DNA of 5,828 nucleotides from Burkholderiales bacterium (GCA_026786225.1 JAJAYN010000441.1:1-5828); one strand, 5' to 3'. Counted from the first letter of the stretch, positions 1 to 5,494 are shown. The notes: generated by a model not told the origin, from the sequence alone. A program made the numbers and translations.

Positions 1-329
1 CAATCCTCGGTGGCGCGGACTTGCGCCATGCGCGGCGCGTTATCGAGCAACGCCATTTCACCAAAACATTGCCCCACGCCCAGCTCGGCAATCATGCCCT
101 CGACCGGCTTGCCCTGGCGACAGATCAAGACTTTGCCGCGCAGGATGAAGTAGATCGCCTGCCCTTCCTCGCCTTCGTCAAAAATGACTTCGTCTTTCAG
201 GTAGGTGCGATGGTGCAGCAGGCCACGGATGGTGCGCAGCTCACCGGTGGCAATCTCGCTGAATAACGAGATGCTACGCAGGGTCGCCAGTTGCGGTGAT
301 TCGAACTTGCCGGTCAAAGAACGCAGCAT
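1..329 (-). CDS. Cyclic nucleotide-binding domain protein (Crp/Fnr-like sensor domain), N-terminal part, runs off left edge
   Basis: The minus strand encodes 109 complete residues from an ATG at 329-327 before the window ends. The protein reads as a cyclic-nucleotide-binding (CNB) beta-roll: an N-terminal helix (about residues 11-40, with LRSISLFSEI), then strands with EVIFDEGEEGQAIYFILRGKVLI (about 47-69), then the phosphate-binding cassette FGEMALLDNAPRMAQV at 89-104. Glu91 and Arg100 occupy the positions that contact the cyclic phosphate in Crp-family domains, so ligand binding is plausible; the usual Ser/Thr after the Arg is Met here. The start is well fixed: an in-frame TAG lies five codons upstream (344-342) and an AAGAGG ribosome-binding site precedes the ATG. 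Whether a helix-turn-helix domain follows cannot be seen, so it may be a regulator or a stand-alone CNB protein. It is divergent from the TraB/GumN gene. Family call sure, function unsure. Confidence 0.9.
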   Translation of the reverse strand, partial: MLRSLTGKFESPQLATLRSISLFSEIATGELRTIRGLLHHRTYLKDEVIFDEGEEGQAIYFILRGKVLICRQGKPVEGMIAELGVGQCFGEMALLDNAPRMAQVRATED

Positions 330-355
330 CTTGGGCCTCTTCTAGTGAGGGCTTC

Positions 356-364
356 ATTTTAGCA
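356..364 (-). promoter_or_regulatory. Candidate extended -10 promoter for the CNB-domain gene
   Basis: On the minus strand this reads TGCTAAAAT, which is an extended -10 motif (TGn followed by TAAAAT, 5 of 6 to the sigma-70 consensus), about 27 bases upstream of the ATG at 329. No convincing -35 hexamer lies 16-18 bases further upstream, which an extended -10 can tolerate. The call rests on motif match and position alone. Confidence 0.35.
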
Positions 365-381
365 ATTTTTACGCCGTGGAT

Positions 382-400
382 AGCCCCTTAAACGGGGGCT
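382..400. promoter_or_regulatory. Short hairpin in the divergent intergenic region
   Basis: AGCCCC (382-387) and GGGGCT (395-400) form a perfect 6-base stem around a 7-base loop. It lies between the divergent CNB-domain and TraB/GumN genes, upstream of the candidate -10 for the former. Neither strand has a T-run directly after it, so it is unlikely to be a terminator. It could be an operator or a leader hairpin, or simply chance; there is no further support. Confidence 0.3.
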
Positions 401-463
401 GGCGGGTTGATATGGGAACTGCGATGTGTCACTGTTCGGCTTTAATTTTGCAGGTTCCGCGCA

Positions 464-1522
464 ATGAAATCCTTTAGCGCTGCTGTGGCGTCCGCGATAA
501 CACTTCTTATGCCCATGCTCGTGCCGTTGCTGGCAGCGAGCGCGAGTACGGCGCAGCCGACAACACCCATAGCCCCTATCTCCCCCATACCTCCGGCACA
601 AAAGCTGTATGACCCCACTCAGCCGCCCATAAGTTCTGCGCCGGCCATCGTGATCCCGACCGGCCAGATAATGCCGGTCAAGCCGATGGCGGATATCGTG
701 CGGTCCGACAAAGGCAAAGCGTTTATCTGGGAAATAAAGTCAAAAACCGGCGTGGCGTACTTGTTCGGCACCATCCACGTCGGCAAACGCACGTTCTATC
801 CCTTGCCGTCTGTTGTCGAAGCGGCGTTCAAGCAATCGCAGCGCCTGGTGGTGGAAGCCGACATCTCCAATAGCGATGGTCTGGGGGACATCGGGTCGGT
901 CATCAATTACAAGGCACCAGATAGCCTCGACAAACACATCCCCATGCCGCTGTTTGAGCGACTCAAGATTCAACTGACACGACTCAATATCCCGCTCGAA
1001 GCGGTAAAGCCGATGAAGCCGTTTCTTATCGGCGGTTTCCTCGCCGTCGCAGAATTTTCCAAGCTGGGCTACGACATGAATTTTGGTGTCGATGGTTATC
1101 TGATCAACAAGGCCAAGGAAGACAAGAAGCCGATCGTGGAGCTGGAGTCGCAGGCGGGGCAACTGAAGATGTTGAACGAGATGTCGCCAATCCTGCAGGA
1201 GGCCTTTCTCGAAAACGCGATCACCGCGCTGGAATCCGGCAAGGGGCCGGACCAGGTGACGGGCATGGTCAATGCGTGGCAATCTGGCGACGTGACCCTC
1301 ATGGAGGAAGTCGCGAAGGGCGTGAACAAGGGCATGCGCATGACCGACCAGCTCGACGACGTGCTGGTGCACAGTCGCCACGCCGACATGATGAAGAAAA
1401 TCGAAAATTACCTTGAGGGAAGTGTGCCGCATTTTATTGCCGTCGGCTCGCTGCACCTGGTCGGCCCGCGCGGACTGGTGGAAATGCTCAAGGCACGCGG
1501 CTACGAGGTGAAGCAGTTATGA
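464..1522 (+). CDS. Exported TraB/GumN-family protein (TIKI/TraB metalloprotease-like)
   Basis: A 352-residue protein. Residues 1-30 are a signal peptide (short basic start, hydrophobic core ITLLMPMLVPLLAA, small residues SASTAQ), so it should be exported to the periplasm. Residues 31-75 form a Pro-rich linker. The rest matches the TraB/GumN family: FGTIHVG at 101-107, VVEAD at 129-133, GVDGYL at 208-213, IVELES at 224-229 and the C-terminal AVGSLHLVGPRGL at 326-338. The two GxxH motifs (GTIH 102-105, GSLH 328-331) and the Glu after the first one (Glu131) are the residues proposed as metal ligands in the wider TIKI/TraB/EreA/ChaN group, so the active site looks intact. Substrates of bacterial members are unknown. 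A weak AGG precedes the ATG by about 10 bases. The gene overlaps the next one by 4 bases, suggesting translational coupling. No sign of decay. Confidence 0.9.
   Translation: MKSFSAAVASAITLLMPMLVPLLAASASTAQPTTPIAPISPIPPAQKLYDPTQPPISSAPAIVIPTGQIMPVKPMADIVRSDKGKAFIWEIKSKTGVAYLFGTIHVGKRTFYPLPSVVEAAFKQSQRLVVEADISNSDGLGDIGSVINYKAPDSLDKHIPMPLFERLKIQLTRLNIPLEAVKPMKPFLIGGFLAVAEFSKLGYDMNFGVDGYLINKAKEDKKPIVELESQAGQLKMLNEMSPILQEAFLENAITALESGKGPDQVTGMVNAWQSGDVTLMEEVAKGVNKGMRMTDQLDDVLVHSRHADMMKKIENYLEGSVPHFIAVGSLHLVGPRGLVEMLKARGYEVKQL
1505..1508 (+). promoter_or_regulatory. Ribosome-binding site of the ThDP enzyme gene, inside the TraB/GumN coding sequence
   Basis: GAGG lies 10 bases before the ATG at 1519, within the last codons of the upstream gene. 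Together with the ATGA stop/start overlap it supports the chosen start and suggests that termination of the first gene feeds initiation of the second. Confidence 0.5.
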
Positions 1523-3204
1523 CATTACTAAAAGTGCGCAGCGGCGGGCAAATCCTCGTCGATCAACTGAAAATCCACGGTGCAGATTTGGCATTCTGCG
1601 TGCCCGGCGAAAGTTATCTGCCAGTACTCGATGCGCTATTTGAGCATCGCGACACAATAAAACTCATCACCTGTCGCCACGAGTCCGGTGCCGCCAATAT
1701 GGCCGAAGCCTACGGCAAGCTGACCGGCAAGCCGGGCATATGTCTCGTTACGCGAGGGCCGGGTGCGACCAATGCTTCCATCGGCGTGCACACCGCATTT
1801 CAGGATTCGACACCGATGATTCTCTTCATCGGCCAGGTCGGCAACGATTTTGTCGAGCGTGAAGCGTTCCAGGAAATTGATTACCGGCGCATGTACGGGC
1901 AGATGGCCAAATGGGTCGCGCAGATCGACCGCGCAGACAGGGTCCCTGAATTTATCGCCCGCGCGCACCAGGTTGCGACCTCTGGACGCATGGGTCCGGT
2001 GGTGCTGGCGCTGCCGGAGGACATGCTTTCTGCGACCGCTGCCGTTGCCGATGCGCGCGCGTGGCAGCGCGTTGAGACTGCGCCGGGAGAGGCGGCGCTG
2101 GCGACGCTGTCGGGCATGTTATCCAAAGCAAAAAAACCATTTGTGATTGCCGGTGGCAGTGGCTGGAATGCTGAAGCCTGCGCAGATTTGCAGCGCTTTG
2201 CCGAGACCCAAAAAATTCCCATCGGTTGTGCCTTCCGTTTTCAGGATTTGTTCGACAACGCGCATCCCAACTACGCCGGTGATGTCGGCATCGGCATCAA
2301 TCCCAAGCTGGCTGCCCGCATCAAAGCGGCTGACCTGGTGATCGCACTGGGTCCGCGACTGGGCGAAATGACGACCAGCGGCTACACGCTCATCGACCCC
2401 GCCCGCCCGGCGCAAACGGCGCAGAAGCTCGTGCACATCCTCGCCGGTGCGGAAGAGCTGGGCCGCGTCTACCAGGCCGACCTCATGATCAACGCCAACA
2501 CGGCGGCGATGGCGAAAACACTGGCGGCGATGCCACGTGTGACGCAAGCGGGTGTGGAGGCGACGGTGGTGGAAGCCAATGCCGATTACCAAGCGTGGCA
2601 GGCGCAGAAAACCACCCCCGGTGCGGTGCAGATGTGGGACGTGATGCAACACCTCGAAAGTGTATTGCCGCCTGATGCGATTCTCACCAACGGCGCCGGC
2701 AACTACGCCACCTGGGTGCATCGCTTCCATCGCTATCGCGGCTTTCGCACGCAACTCGCACCCACGTCCGGCGCGATGGGCTATGGCGTGCCTGCAGCGG
2801 TCGCCGCCAAGGCCGTGCATCCTGATCGCGTCGTGGTCGCCTTCGCTGGAGACGGCTGTTTCCTCATGACCGGGCAAGAGCTGGCCACGGCGGTGCAATA
2901 CCAGCTCAATGTAATTTTCATCGTTGTGAACAACAATATGTACGGCACCATCCGCATGCATCAGGAACGCGAATTCCCCGGCCATGTATATGGCACGGCG
3001 TTGGTCAATCCGGATTTCGCCGCTTATGCGCGCGCGTTCGGCGCAAGTGGAGAAGTGGTCGAGAACACGGCAGAATTTGCGCCAGCTTTTGCGCGTGCGA
3101 TGAAGGCCGGAAAGCCCGCGTTGATCGAAATCAGAATTGACCCGGAAGCAATTTCGCCGAACACCACATTGCAGGCGATACGGGATGCGGCGCAGAAGGT
3201 GTAA
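1519..3204 (+). CDS. Thiamine-diphosphate-dependent enzyme, acetolactate synthase large-subunit-like
   Basis: A complete 561-residue cytoplasmic enzyme with the three-domain layout of the pyruvate oxidase/acetolactate synthase superfamily. The N-terminal pyrimidine-binding domain spans about 5-170, with VPGESYLPVLDAL (28-40), the catalytic Glu55 in CRHESGAANMAEAYG and TRGPGATN (78-85). The central Rossmann-like domain spans about 190-325 (KKPFVIAGGSGWN, ALGPRLGEM). The C-terminal pyrophosphate domain spans about 365-545. Its Mg/ThDP motif starts at GDG (444-446) and ends at NNN (471-473). Length is typical. The segment after the NN motif reads MYGTIRMHQ rather than the QWQ-type motif with the substrate-selecting Trp of true acetohydroxyacid synthases, and no small regulatory subunit gene (ilvN/ilvH type) follows. 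A branched-chain biosynthesis role is therefore doubtful; it probably acts on some other 2-keto acid. It starts within the stop of the TraB/GumN gene (ATGA). Confidence 0.93.
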   Translation: MTLLKVRSGGQILVDQLKIHGADLAFCVPGESYLPVLDALFEHRDTIKLITCRHESGAANMAEAYGKLTGKPGICLVTRGPGATNASIGVHTAFQDSTPMILFIGQVGNDFVEREAFQEIDYRRMYGQMAKWVAQIDRADRVPEFIARAHQVATSGRMGPVVLALPEDMLSATAAVADARAWQRVETAPGEAALATLSGMLSKAKKPFVIAGGSGWNAEACADLQRFAETQKIPIGCAFRFQDLFDNAHPNYAGDVGIGINPKLAARIKAADLVIALGPRLGEMTTSGYTLIDPARPAQTAQKLVHILAGAEELGRVYQADLMINANTAAMAKTLAAMPRVTQAGVEATVVEANADYQAWQAQKTTPGAVQMWDVMQHLESVLPPDAILTNGAGNYATWVHRFHRYRGFRTQLAPTSGAMGYGVPAAVAAKAVHPDRVVVAFAGDGCFLMTGQELATAVQYQLNVIFIVVNNNMYGTIRMHQEREFPGHVYGTALVNPDFAAYARAFGASGEVVENTAEFAPAFARAMKAGKPALIEIRIDPEAISPNTTLQAIRDAAQKV

Positions 3205-3262
3205 AGAAGCGAAACTCTGTACCGGCGAGGTGTTTGGAAGCAAAAAGTCTGTGAATGCCCGC

Positions 3263-3287
3263 CAACACTGGAGTTTGTTGTTTTTTT
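3263..3287 (+). terminator. Weak intrinsic terminator candidate after the ThDP enzyme gene
   Basis: CAACA (3263-3267) pairs with TGTTG (3276-3280) around an 8-base loop, followed at once by seven T residues (3281-3287). The T-run is good, but the stem is only 5 bases and AT-leaning, so efficiency would be low. It lies about 60 bases after the stop codon of the ThDP gene, the expected place for an operon end. Confidence 0.35.
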
Positions 3288-3314
3288 GTGGAAATTGTCT
3301 TCTATATTGAGACC

Positions 3315-3353
3315 ATGAGCCGGCGTCGTCCCGGTTACTGGGTGGCTCGCTAG
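3315..3353 (+). other. Possible 12-residue mini-ORF upstream of the small membrane protein gene
   Basis: ATG at 3315 opens a 12-codon frame, MSRRRPGYWVAR, ending in two consecutive TAG codons. It sits 23 bases before the next gene. It has no clear ribosome-binding site, and 12 codons can occur by chance. It is recorded because a very basic peptide directly ahead of a gene could be a leader, but this is speculative. A TATATT at 3303-3308 could be a -10 element for this region, though I find no good -35 partner. Confidence 0.15.
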
Positions 3354-3361
3354 TAGCTACT
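3352..3361. repeat. Perfect 10-base palindrome ahead of the small membrane protein gene
   Basis: AGTAGCTACT is its own reverse complement and lies 15 bases before the ATG at 3377, where a repressor or translational control site could act. Its length is at the edge of what chance would give, so this is only a position of interest. Confidence 0.25.
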
Positions 3362-3376
3362 GCCTCACTGAGACTT

Positions 3377-3655
3377 ATGACATTAAGCGGCGAATTGATG
3401 TTCTCGGGCTTGCTCTATCTTCTTTGTGTCGCAGTCACAGCGTGTTTGCACATGCGTGAAGCTCGTGACAGTCCAGAGAAGGGTATTCGCTATCGGGCGC
3501 TACCGCGTCGCTACAAAGCGTTGTGCTATTTTGGTGTATTGCCGCTGTTTGCTGCAATGCCGATCTTTGAGGGATCATTTTTGCTCGCTATCGTTGCTTT
3601 CGCTGCCACGGAGGGCCTTTGCGTCAGGTGGTACCGCCGCAATGGATTCCTTTGA
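3377..3655 (+). CDS. Small integral membrane protein of unknown function
   Basis: A 92-residue protein I do not recognise. Three hydrophobic stretches can be seen: about 9-25 (FSGLLYLLCVAVTACLH), about 47-64 (KALCYFGVLPLFAAMPIF) and about 66-82 (GSFLLAIVAFAATEGLC). They are joined by a basic loop (KGIRYRALPRRYK) and end in a basic tail (RWYRRNGFL). The basic loop and tail suggest an inner-membrane protein with those parts in the cytoplasm. Support for coding comes from the coherent hydrophobic and charged pattern; there is no strong ribosome-binding site before 3377. An internal ATG at 3398 is an alternative start and would barely shorten the first helix. It stands alone, 172 bases after the ThDP gene and 61 bases before the secreted-protein gene. 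Function unknown. Confidence 0.6.
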   Translation: MTLSGELMFSGLLYLLCVAVTACLHMREARDSPEKGIRYRALPRRYKALCYFGVLPLFAAMPIFEGSFLLAIVAFAATEGLCVRWYRRNGFL

Positions 3656-3716
3656 GCGGCAGGAAAATTTCGGGTCACTATGACTCTGTCAATGCTTCAA
3701 CATCGGACCCCATCAG

Positions 3717-4217
3717 ATGAAACGATATGTTTTTGCCATCACACTTGCAGCCCTTCTTGCGAGCGTTGCCAACACTGCCACAGCCGACGAATTCACCGAC
3801 AATCCCGGCGCACCCGCACTCAAAGATACACCACGAAAACCCGACGTGTCCAAAGGCAAAGCGCAGAAATATCGCACGCGAATCATCGAAGTAGCCGCGA
3901 AGGGGCCAAACTTCAACGGCCACATGCGCATTGCGTACTGGGGATGTGGCTCGAATTGCATAGAGTGGGCGATCATCAATTTAGTGAAGGGATCGACTTG
4001 GTTCGCGCCCGCCGAGAGTGTTTCCTGCGGGGGTTTGTCTGAGCCGGTCAATGCCAAGATTCCGGATTGGTTCGAGGCACGAGTGGAGAGCCGCCTGTTC
4101 TTTATTCACGAATGTTCATCGTCCGGGAGCGGAACCCGGGTGTTTGACGTGCGCAAAGTCTATGTGTGGCAAGACGGTGGCGCGAAGTTACTGCGTAGCG
4201 AGCCGTTGACGTATTGA
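3717..4217 (+). CDS. Secreted or periplasmic four-cysteine protein of unknown function
   Basis: A 166-residue protein with a clear signal peptide: MKRY, a hydrophobic core (VFAITLAALLASVA) and a likely signal peptidase site at ATA-DEF (after residue 23). The mature protein is about 143 residues. After a Pro/Lys-rich start, its central signature is PNFNGHMRIAYWGCGSNCIEW (64-84). An N-F-x-G-H followed by WGCGxxC recurs in uncharacterised exported proteins of several bacterial phyla, as far as I recall. Cysteines at 77, 81, 104 and 133 make four in the mature part, so two disulfides are plausible in the periplasm. The C-terminal part (SRLFFIHE, RVFDVRKVYVW, AKLLRSEPLTY) reads as beta strands. 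The ATG at 3717 has no strong ribosome-binding site but gives the complete signal peptide. No catalytic function can be assigned. Confidence 0.8.
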   Translation: MKRYVFAITLAALLASVANTATADEFTDNPGAPALKDTPRKPDVSKGKAQKYRTRIIEVAAKGPNFNGHMRIAYWGCGSNCIEWAIINLVKGSTWFAPAESVSCGGLSEPVNAKIPDWFEARVESRLFFIHECSSSGSGTRVFDVRKVYVWQDGGAKLLRSEPLTY

Positions 4218-4244
4218 TTCGACCGATACGCAACGTACTTTAAT
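4214..4244 (+). promoter_or_regulatory. Candidate sigma-70 promoter for the GNAT gene
   Basis: TTGATT (4214-4219, 4 of 6 to TTGACA) and TTTAAT (4239-4244, 5 of 6 to TATAAT) are separated by 19 bases, slightly long. The position is about 30 bases upstream of the ATG at 4274, and the -35 overlaps the stop codon of the preceding gene. It suggests the acetyltransferase may be transcribed on its own. Confidence 0.3.
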
Positions 4245-4273
4245 AGTCGCCCTGCCTACACCAATCCTCAACC

Positions 4274-4714
4274 ATGAACATCAACATCGCGCCGCTCCGC
4301 ATTGAAGACCACGCTCGCTGGATCGTCCTCGCGCGAGGCTACAAAACGTTTTACAAGACCGCGTTGCCGGATACCGAATACGATAAAGCGTGGCGGCGTC
4401 TGCTGGCGCAAGACGGCATGGTTGGTCTGGGCGCGACGCGGGATGAGCAGTTGCTTGGCATCGCGCACTATCTTTTTCACACCAGCGTGTGGGCACCAAG
4501 CGTTTGCTACCTGCAGGATTTGTTCGTCGATCCGCCTGCGCGCGGGAAGGGCATCGCACGTGCGTTGATCGAAGCTGTTGCCGCAAATGCGAAGGCGCGC
4601 GATGCCACACGTTTCTACTGGCTCACGCAGGAGCACAACGAGACCGGCCGCGCGCTGTACGACAAGGTCGCGAAGTTCAATGGCTTTATTCGCTACGACT
4701 TTCCGTTGGACTAG
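4274..4714 (+). CDS. GNAT family N-acetyltransferase
   Basis: A 146-residue, full-length single-domain GNAT protein that should transfer an acetyl group from acetyl-CoA to an amine. The N-terminal strand and helix are at about 3-30 (INIAPLRIEDHARWIVLARGY). The central strands (GMVGLGATRDEQLLGIAHYLFH, 48-69) lead into motif A, YLQDLFVDPPARGKGIARALIE (79-100), whose R-G-K-G-I-A loop (90-95) binds the CoA pyrophosphate. Motif B is at about 112-141 (TRFYWLTQEHNETGRALYDKVAKFNGFIRYDF), with Tyr129 in the usual general-acid position. The substrate cannot be told from sequence: it could be a small amine, an antibiotic-like molecule or a protein. There is no ribosome-binding site before the ATG, but the start fits the fold exactly. 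A remnant of another GNAT gene lies just downstream. Confidence 0.92.
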   Translation: MNINIAPLRIEDHARWIVLARGYKTFYKTALPDTEYDKAWRRLLAQDGMVGLGATRDEQLLGIAHYLFHTSVWAPSVCYLQDLFVDPPARGKGIARALIEAVAANAKARDATRFYWLTQEHNETGRALYDKVAKFNGFIRYDFPLD

Positions 4715-4725
4715 TTAATCCTAGA

Positions 4726-4827
4726 ATCCGCAGGGCATTGACGACCGAAGCCGAAGCGCTGTCTAAACTGGCTGTCGAGTCAAAAGCTTACTGGAGTTAT
4801 GCCGTTGAAGACATGGCGGTAAGATGT
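4726..4827 (+). pseudogene. N-terminal remnant of a second GNAT acetyltransferase
   Basis: Between the intact GNAT gene and the DUF4870-like gene, one frame reads IRRALTTEAEALSKLAVE then SKAYWSYAVEDMAVRC. This fits the opening of many GNAT enzymes, which run roughly IR-x-A-x-x-x-D-A-x-x-L-x-x-L-A-x-x-SKAxWGY-x-x-x-F-M-x-x-C. The match covers about 34 residues (first strand and helix), then stops: after Cys the frame reads GLNSFPGARLIHDQ, with no acetyl-CoA motif, and ends at the TGA at 4885-4887. No ATG lies at the expected start (the codons before Ile are GTT AAT CCT AGA; an in-frame TTG is at 4738). It differs in sequence and frame from the upstream GNAT, so it is not a tail of that gene. 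Best explained as a deletion remnant; no product expected. Confidence 0.6.
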
Positions 4828-4872
4828 GGGCTGAATTCTTTCCCCGGCGCCCGCCTGATCCACGACCAACCG

Positions 4873-4880
4873 AAAGGAAA
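4873..4880 (+). promoter_or_regulatory. Strong ribosome-binding site that fixes the DUF4870-like gene start
   Basis: The purine-rich stretch with AAAGGAAA lies a few bases before the ATG at 4884, at normal spacing. It decides for this start over the in-frame ATG at 4824, which would add 20 residues (WAEFFPRRPPDPRPTERK type) unlike the family and would overlap the GNAT remnant. Confidence 0.7.
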
Positions 4881-4883
4881 ACC

Positions 4884-5303
4884 ATGAACGACAATATTGG
4901 CAGCAACGTGCCGCCGCCACTCCCGCTCTCGCCCTCACCCCCTGAACCAAGCATGCATATCCCTGAGGCGCCGGTCGCAAATCAGGTGCCAAAGAAAGAT
5001 CTCGAGATTACACACGTGATCTACGGCTTGATGGCGGCGGGCTATGTGACCGGCGGGCTCGGTACCCTGGCCGCCATCATACTCAATTACATCAAGCGCG
5101 ATGACGTCAGGGGCACATGGCTTGAAGGCCATTTTTCGTGGCAGATACGCACGTTCTGGTGGGGAATGCTTTGGGCCGTGCTGAGCATGCTGCTGATGTT
5201 CGTCGTGATCGGCTTCTTCACGATCTTTATCGTCATCATCTGGCACATCTATCGCATCGCCAAGGGCTGGCTTCGCCTGAATGACGGCAAGCCGATAGAG
5301 TAA
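4884..5303 (+). CDS. DUF4870-like inner-membrane protein (COG3671 type)
   Basis: A 139-residue membrane protein. Residues 1-36 are a hydrophilic, Pro-rich tail (PPPLPLSPSPPEP), likely cytoplasmic. Then comes a first hydrophobic segment, about 43-69 (THVIYGLMAAGYVTGGLGTLAAIILNY). The conserved amphipathic loop is KRDDVRGTWLEGHFSWQIRTFWW (71-93). A long hydrophobic region at about 92-123 (GMLWAVLSMLLMFVVIGFFTIFIVIIW) may hold two helices. The end is IYRIAKGWLRLNDGKPIE. The loop motif, with N-Y-x-K-R followed by GTWLExHFxWQIRTFW, is the hallmark of small uncharacterised membrane proteins common in betaproteobacteria, related to the DUF4870 group. Function unknown. It has its own strong ribosome-binding site and is the last plus-strand gene before a convergent junction. 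Confidence 0.85.
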   Translation: MNDNIGSNVPPPLPLSPSPPEPSMHIPEAPVANQVPKKDLEITHVIYGLMAAGYVTGGLGTLAAIILNYIKRDDVRGTWLEGHFSWQIRTFWWGMLWAVLSMLLMFVVIGFFTIFIVIIWHIYRIAKGWLRLNDGKPIE

Positions 5304-5306
5304 GTA

Positions 5307-5357
5307 GTCGGTACTGCGTTGTGGCCGGCACTGCGTTGTGGTCGGCACTGCGTCGTG
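5307..5357. repeat. Three tandem copies of a 17-base repeat
   Basis: Units at 5307-5323, 5324-5340 and 5341-5357 follow the consensus GYCGGYACTGCGTYGTG with one to three differences between copies. They begin four bases after the stop codon of the DUF4870-like gene. With no spacers between units this is not a CRISPR. It may be a slippage product or part of a larger repeat element with the inverted repeat that follows. Confidence 0.85.
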
Positions 5358-5395
5358 GGCATCCCGCAAACATGAAACGCCATGTAGCGCGCGGC

Positions 5396-5459
5396 TTCAC
5401 AGGAGAAAACGCCTGAAAACGCCCGCCAAATAAGGGGTTTACCGGTTTTCTCCTGTGAA
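5396..5459. repeat. 64-base inverted-repeat element with perfect 15-base arms
   Basis: Arms at 5396-5410 (TTCACAGGAGAAAAC) and 5445-5459 are exact reverse complements. The 34-base interior can fold further: AAAC-G-CCC (5417-5424) pairs with GGGGTTT (5434-5440) with one bulged G, giving an almost fully foldable nested hairpin. A short direct repeat (GAAAACGCC at 5405-5413 and 5415-5423) lies within. There is no T-run on either side, so it does not look like a standard terminator. Its size and form suggest a REP- or MITE-like element or a recombination/protein-binding site. Confidence 0.75.
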
Positions 5460-5465
5460 TAGAAA

Positions 5466-5487
5466 GGGGCCGCACTCCTGCGGCCCC
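5466..5487 (-). terminator. GC-rich rho-independent terminator hairpin, best read on the minus strand
   Basis: GGGGCCGCA (5466-5474) and TGCGGCCCC (5479-5487) form a perfect 9-base stem around a CTCC tetraloop. On the minus strand the stem is followed by TTTCT, a short T-tract, so it fits termination of transcription coming from the right-edge gene. On the plus strand it is followed by GGTGCT and lacks a T-run, although a stable hairpin could still stop readthrough or protect RNA ends. Confidence 0.7.
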
Positions 5488-5494
5488 CGGTGCT

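Noticed and set aside
21..266. A plus-strand frame over the left-edge gene
   Set aside because: It is antisense to a clear cyclic-nucleotide-binding domain with an intact phosphate-binding cassette.
407..412. TTGATA as a -35 element for the TraB/GumN gene
   Set aside because: It matches 5 of 6 positions, but no plausible -10 hexamer lies 16-18 bases downstream; the best AT-rich box (TTTAAT at 441-446) is 28 bases away.
740..1456. A 238-codon minus-strand frame opposite the TraB/GumN gene
   Set aside because: The plus strand carries the complete family motifs and a signal peptide. The antisense peptide is His/Arg-rich with no domain signature.
2119..3243. A long open frame (374 codons) on the minus strand opposite the ThDP enzyme gene
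   Set aside because: The plus strand has a full set of conserved ThDP motifs here. The antisense translation is rich in His/Arg without any recognisable motif, typical of a shadow of a GC-rich gene.
1517..3385. The same 11-base string TTATGACATTA at 1517 and 3375, around the starts of the ThDP enzyme and the small membrane protein
   Set aside because: The match does not extend beyond this string, and short AT-rich sequence around an ATG can recur by chance; no duplication of flanking sequence is visible.
4824..5303. Longer version of the DUF4870-like protein starting 20 codons upstream
   Set aside because: No good ribosome-binding site there, an Arg/Pro-rich unlikely extension, and overlap with the GNAT remnant; the ATG at 4884 has a strong AAAGGA site.
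5307..5357. Possible CRISPR array
   Set aside because: The 17-base units are directly adjacent with no spacers, and there are no cas genes in the window.
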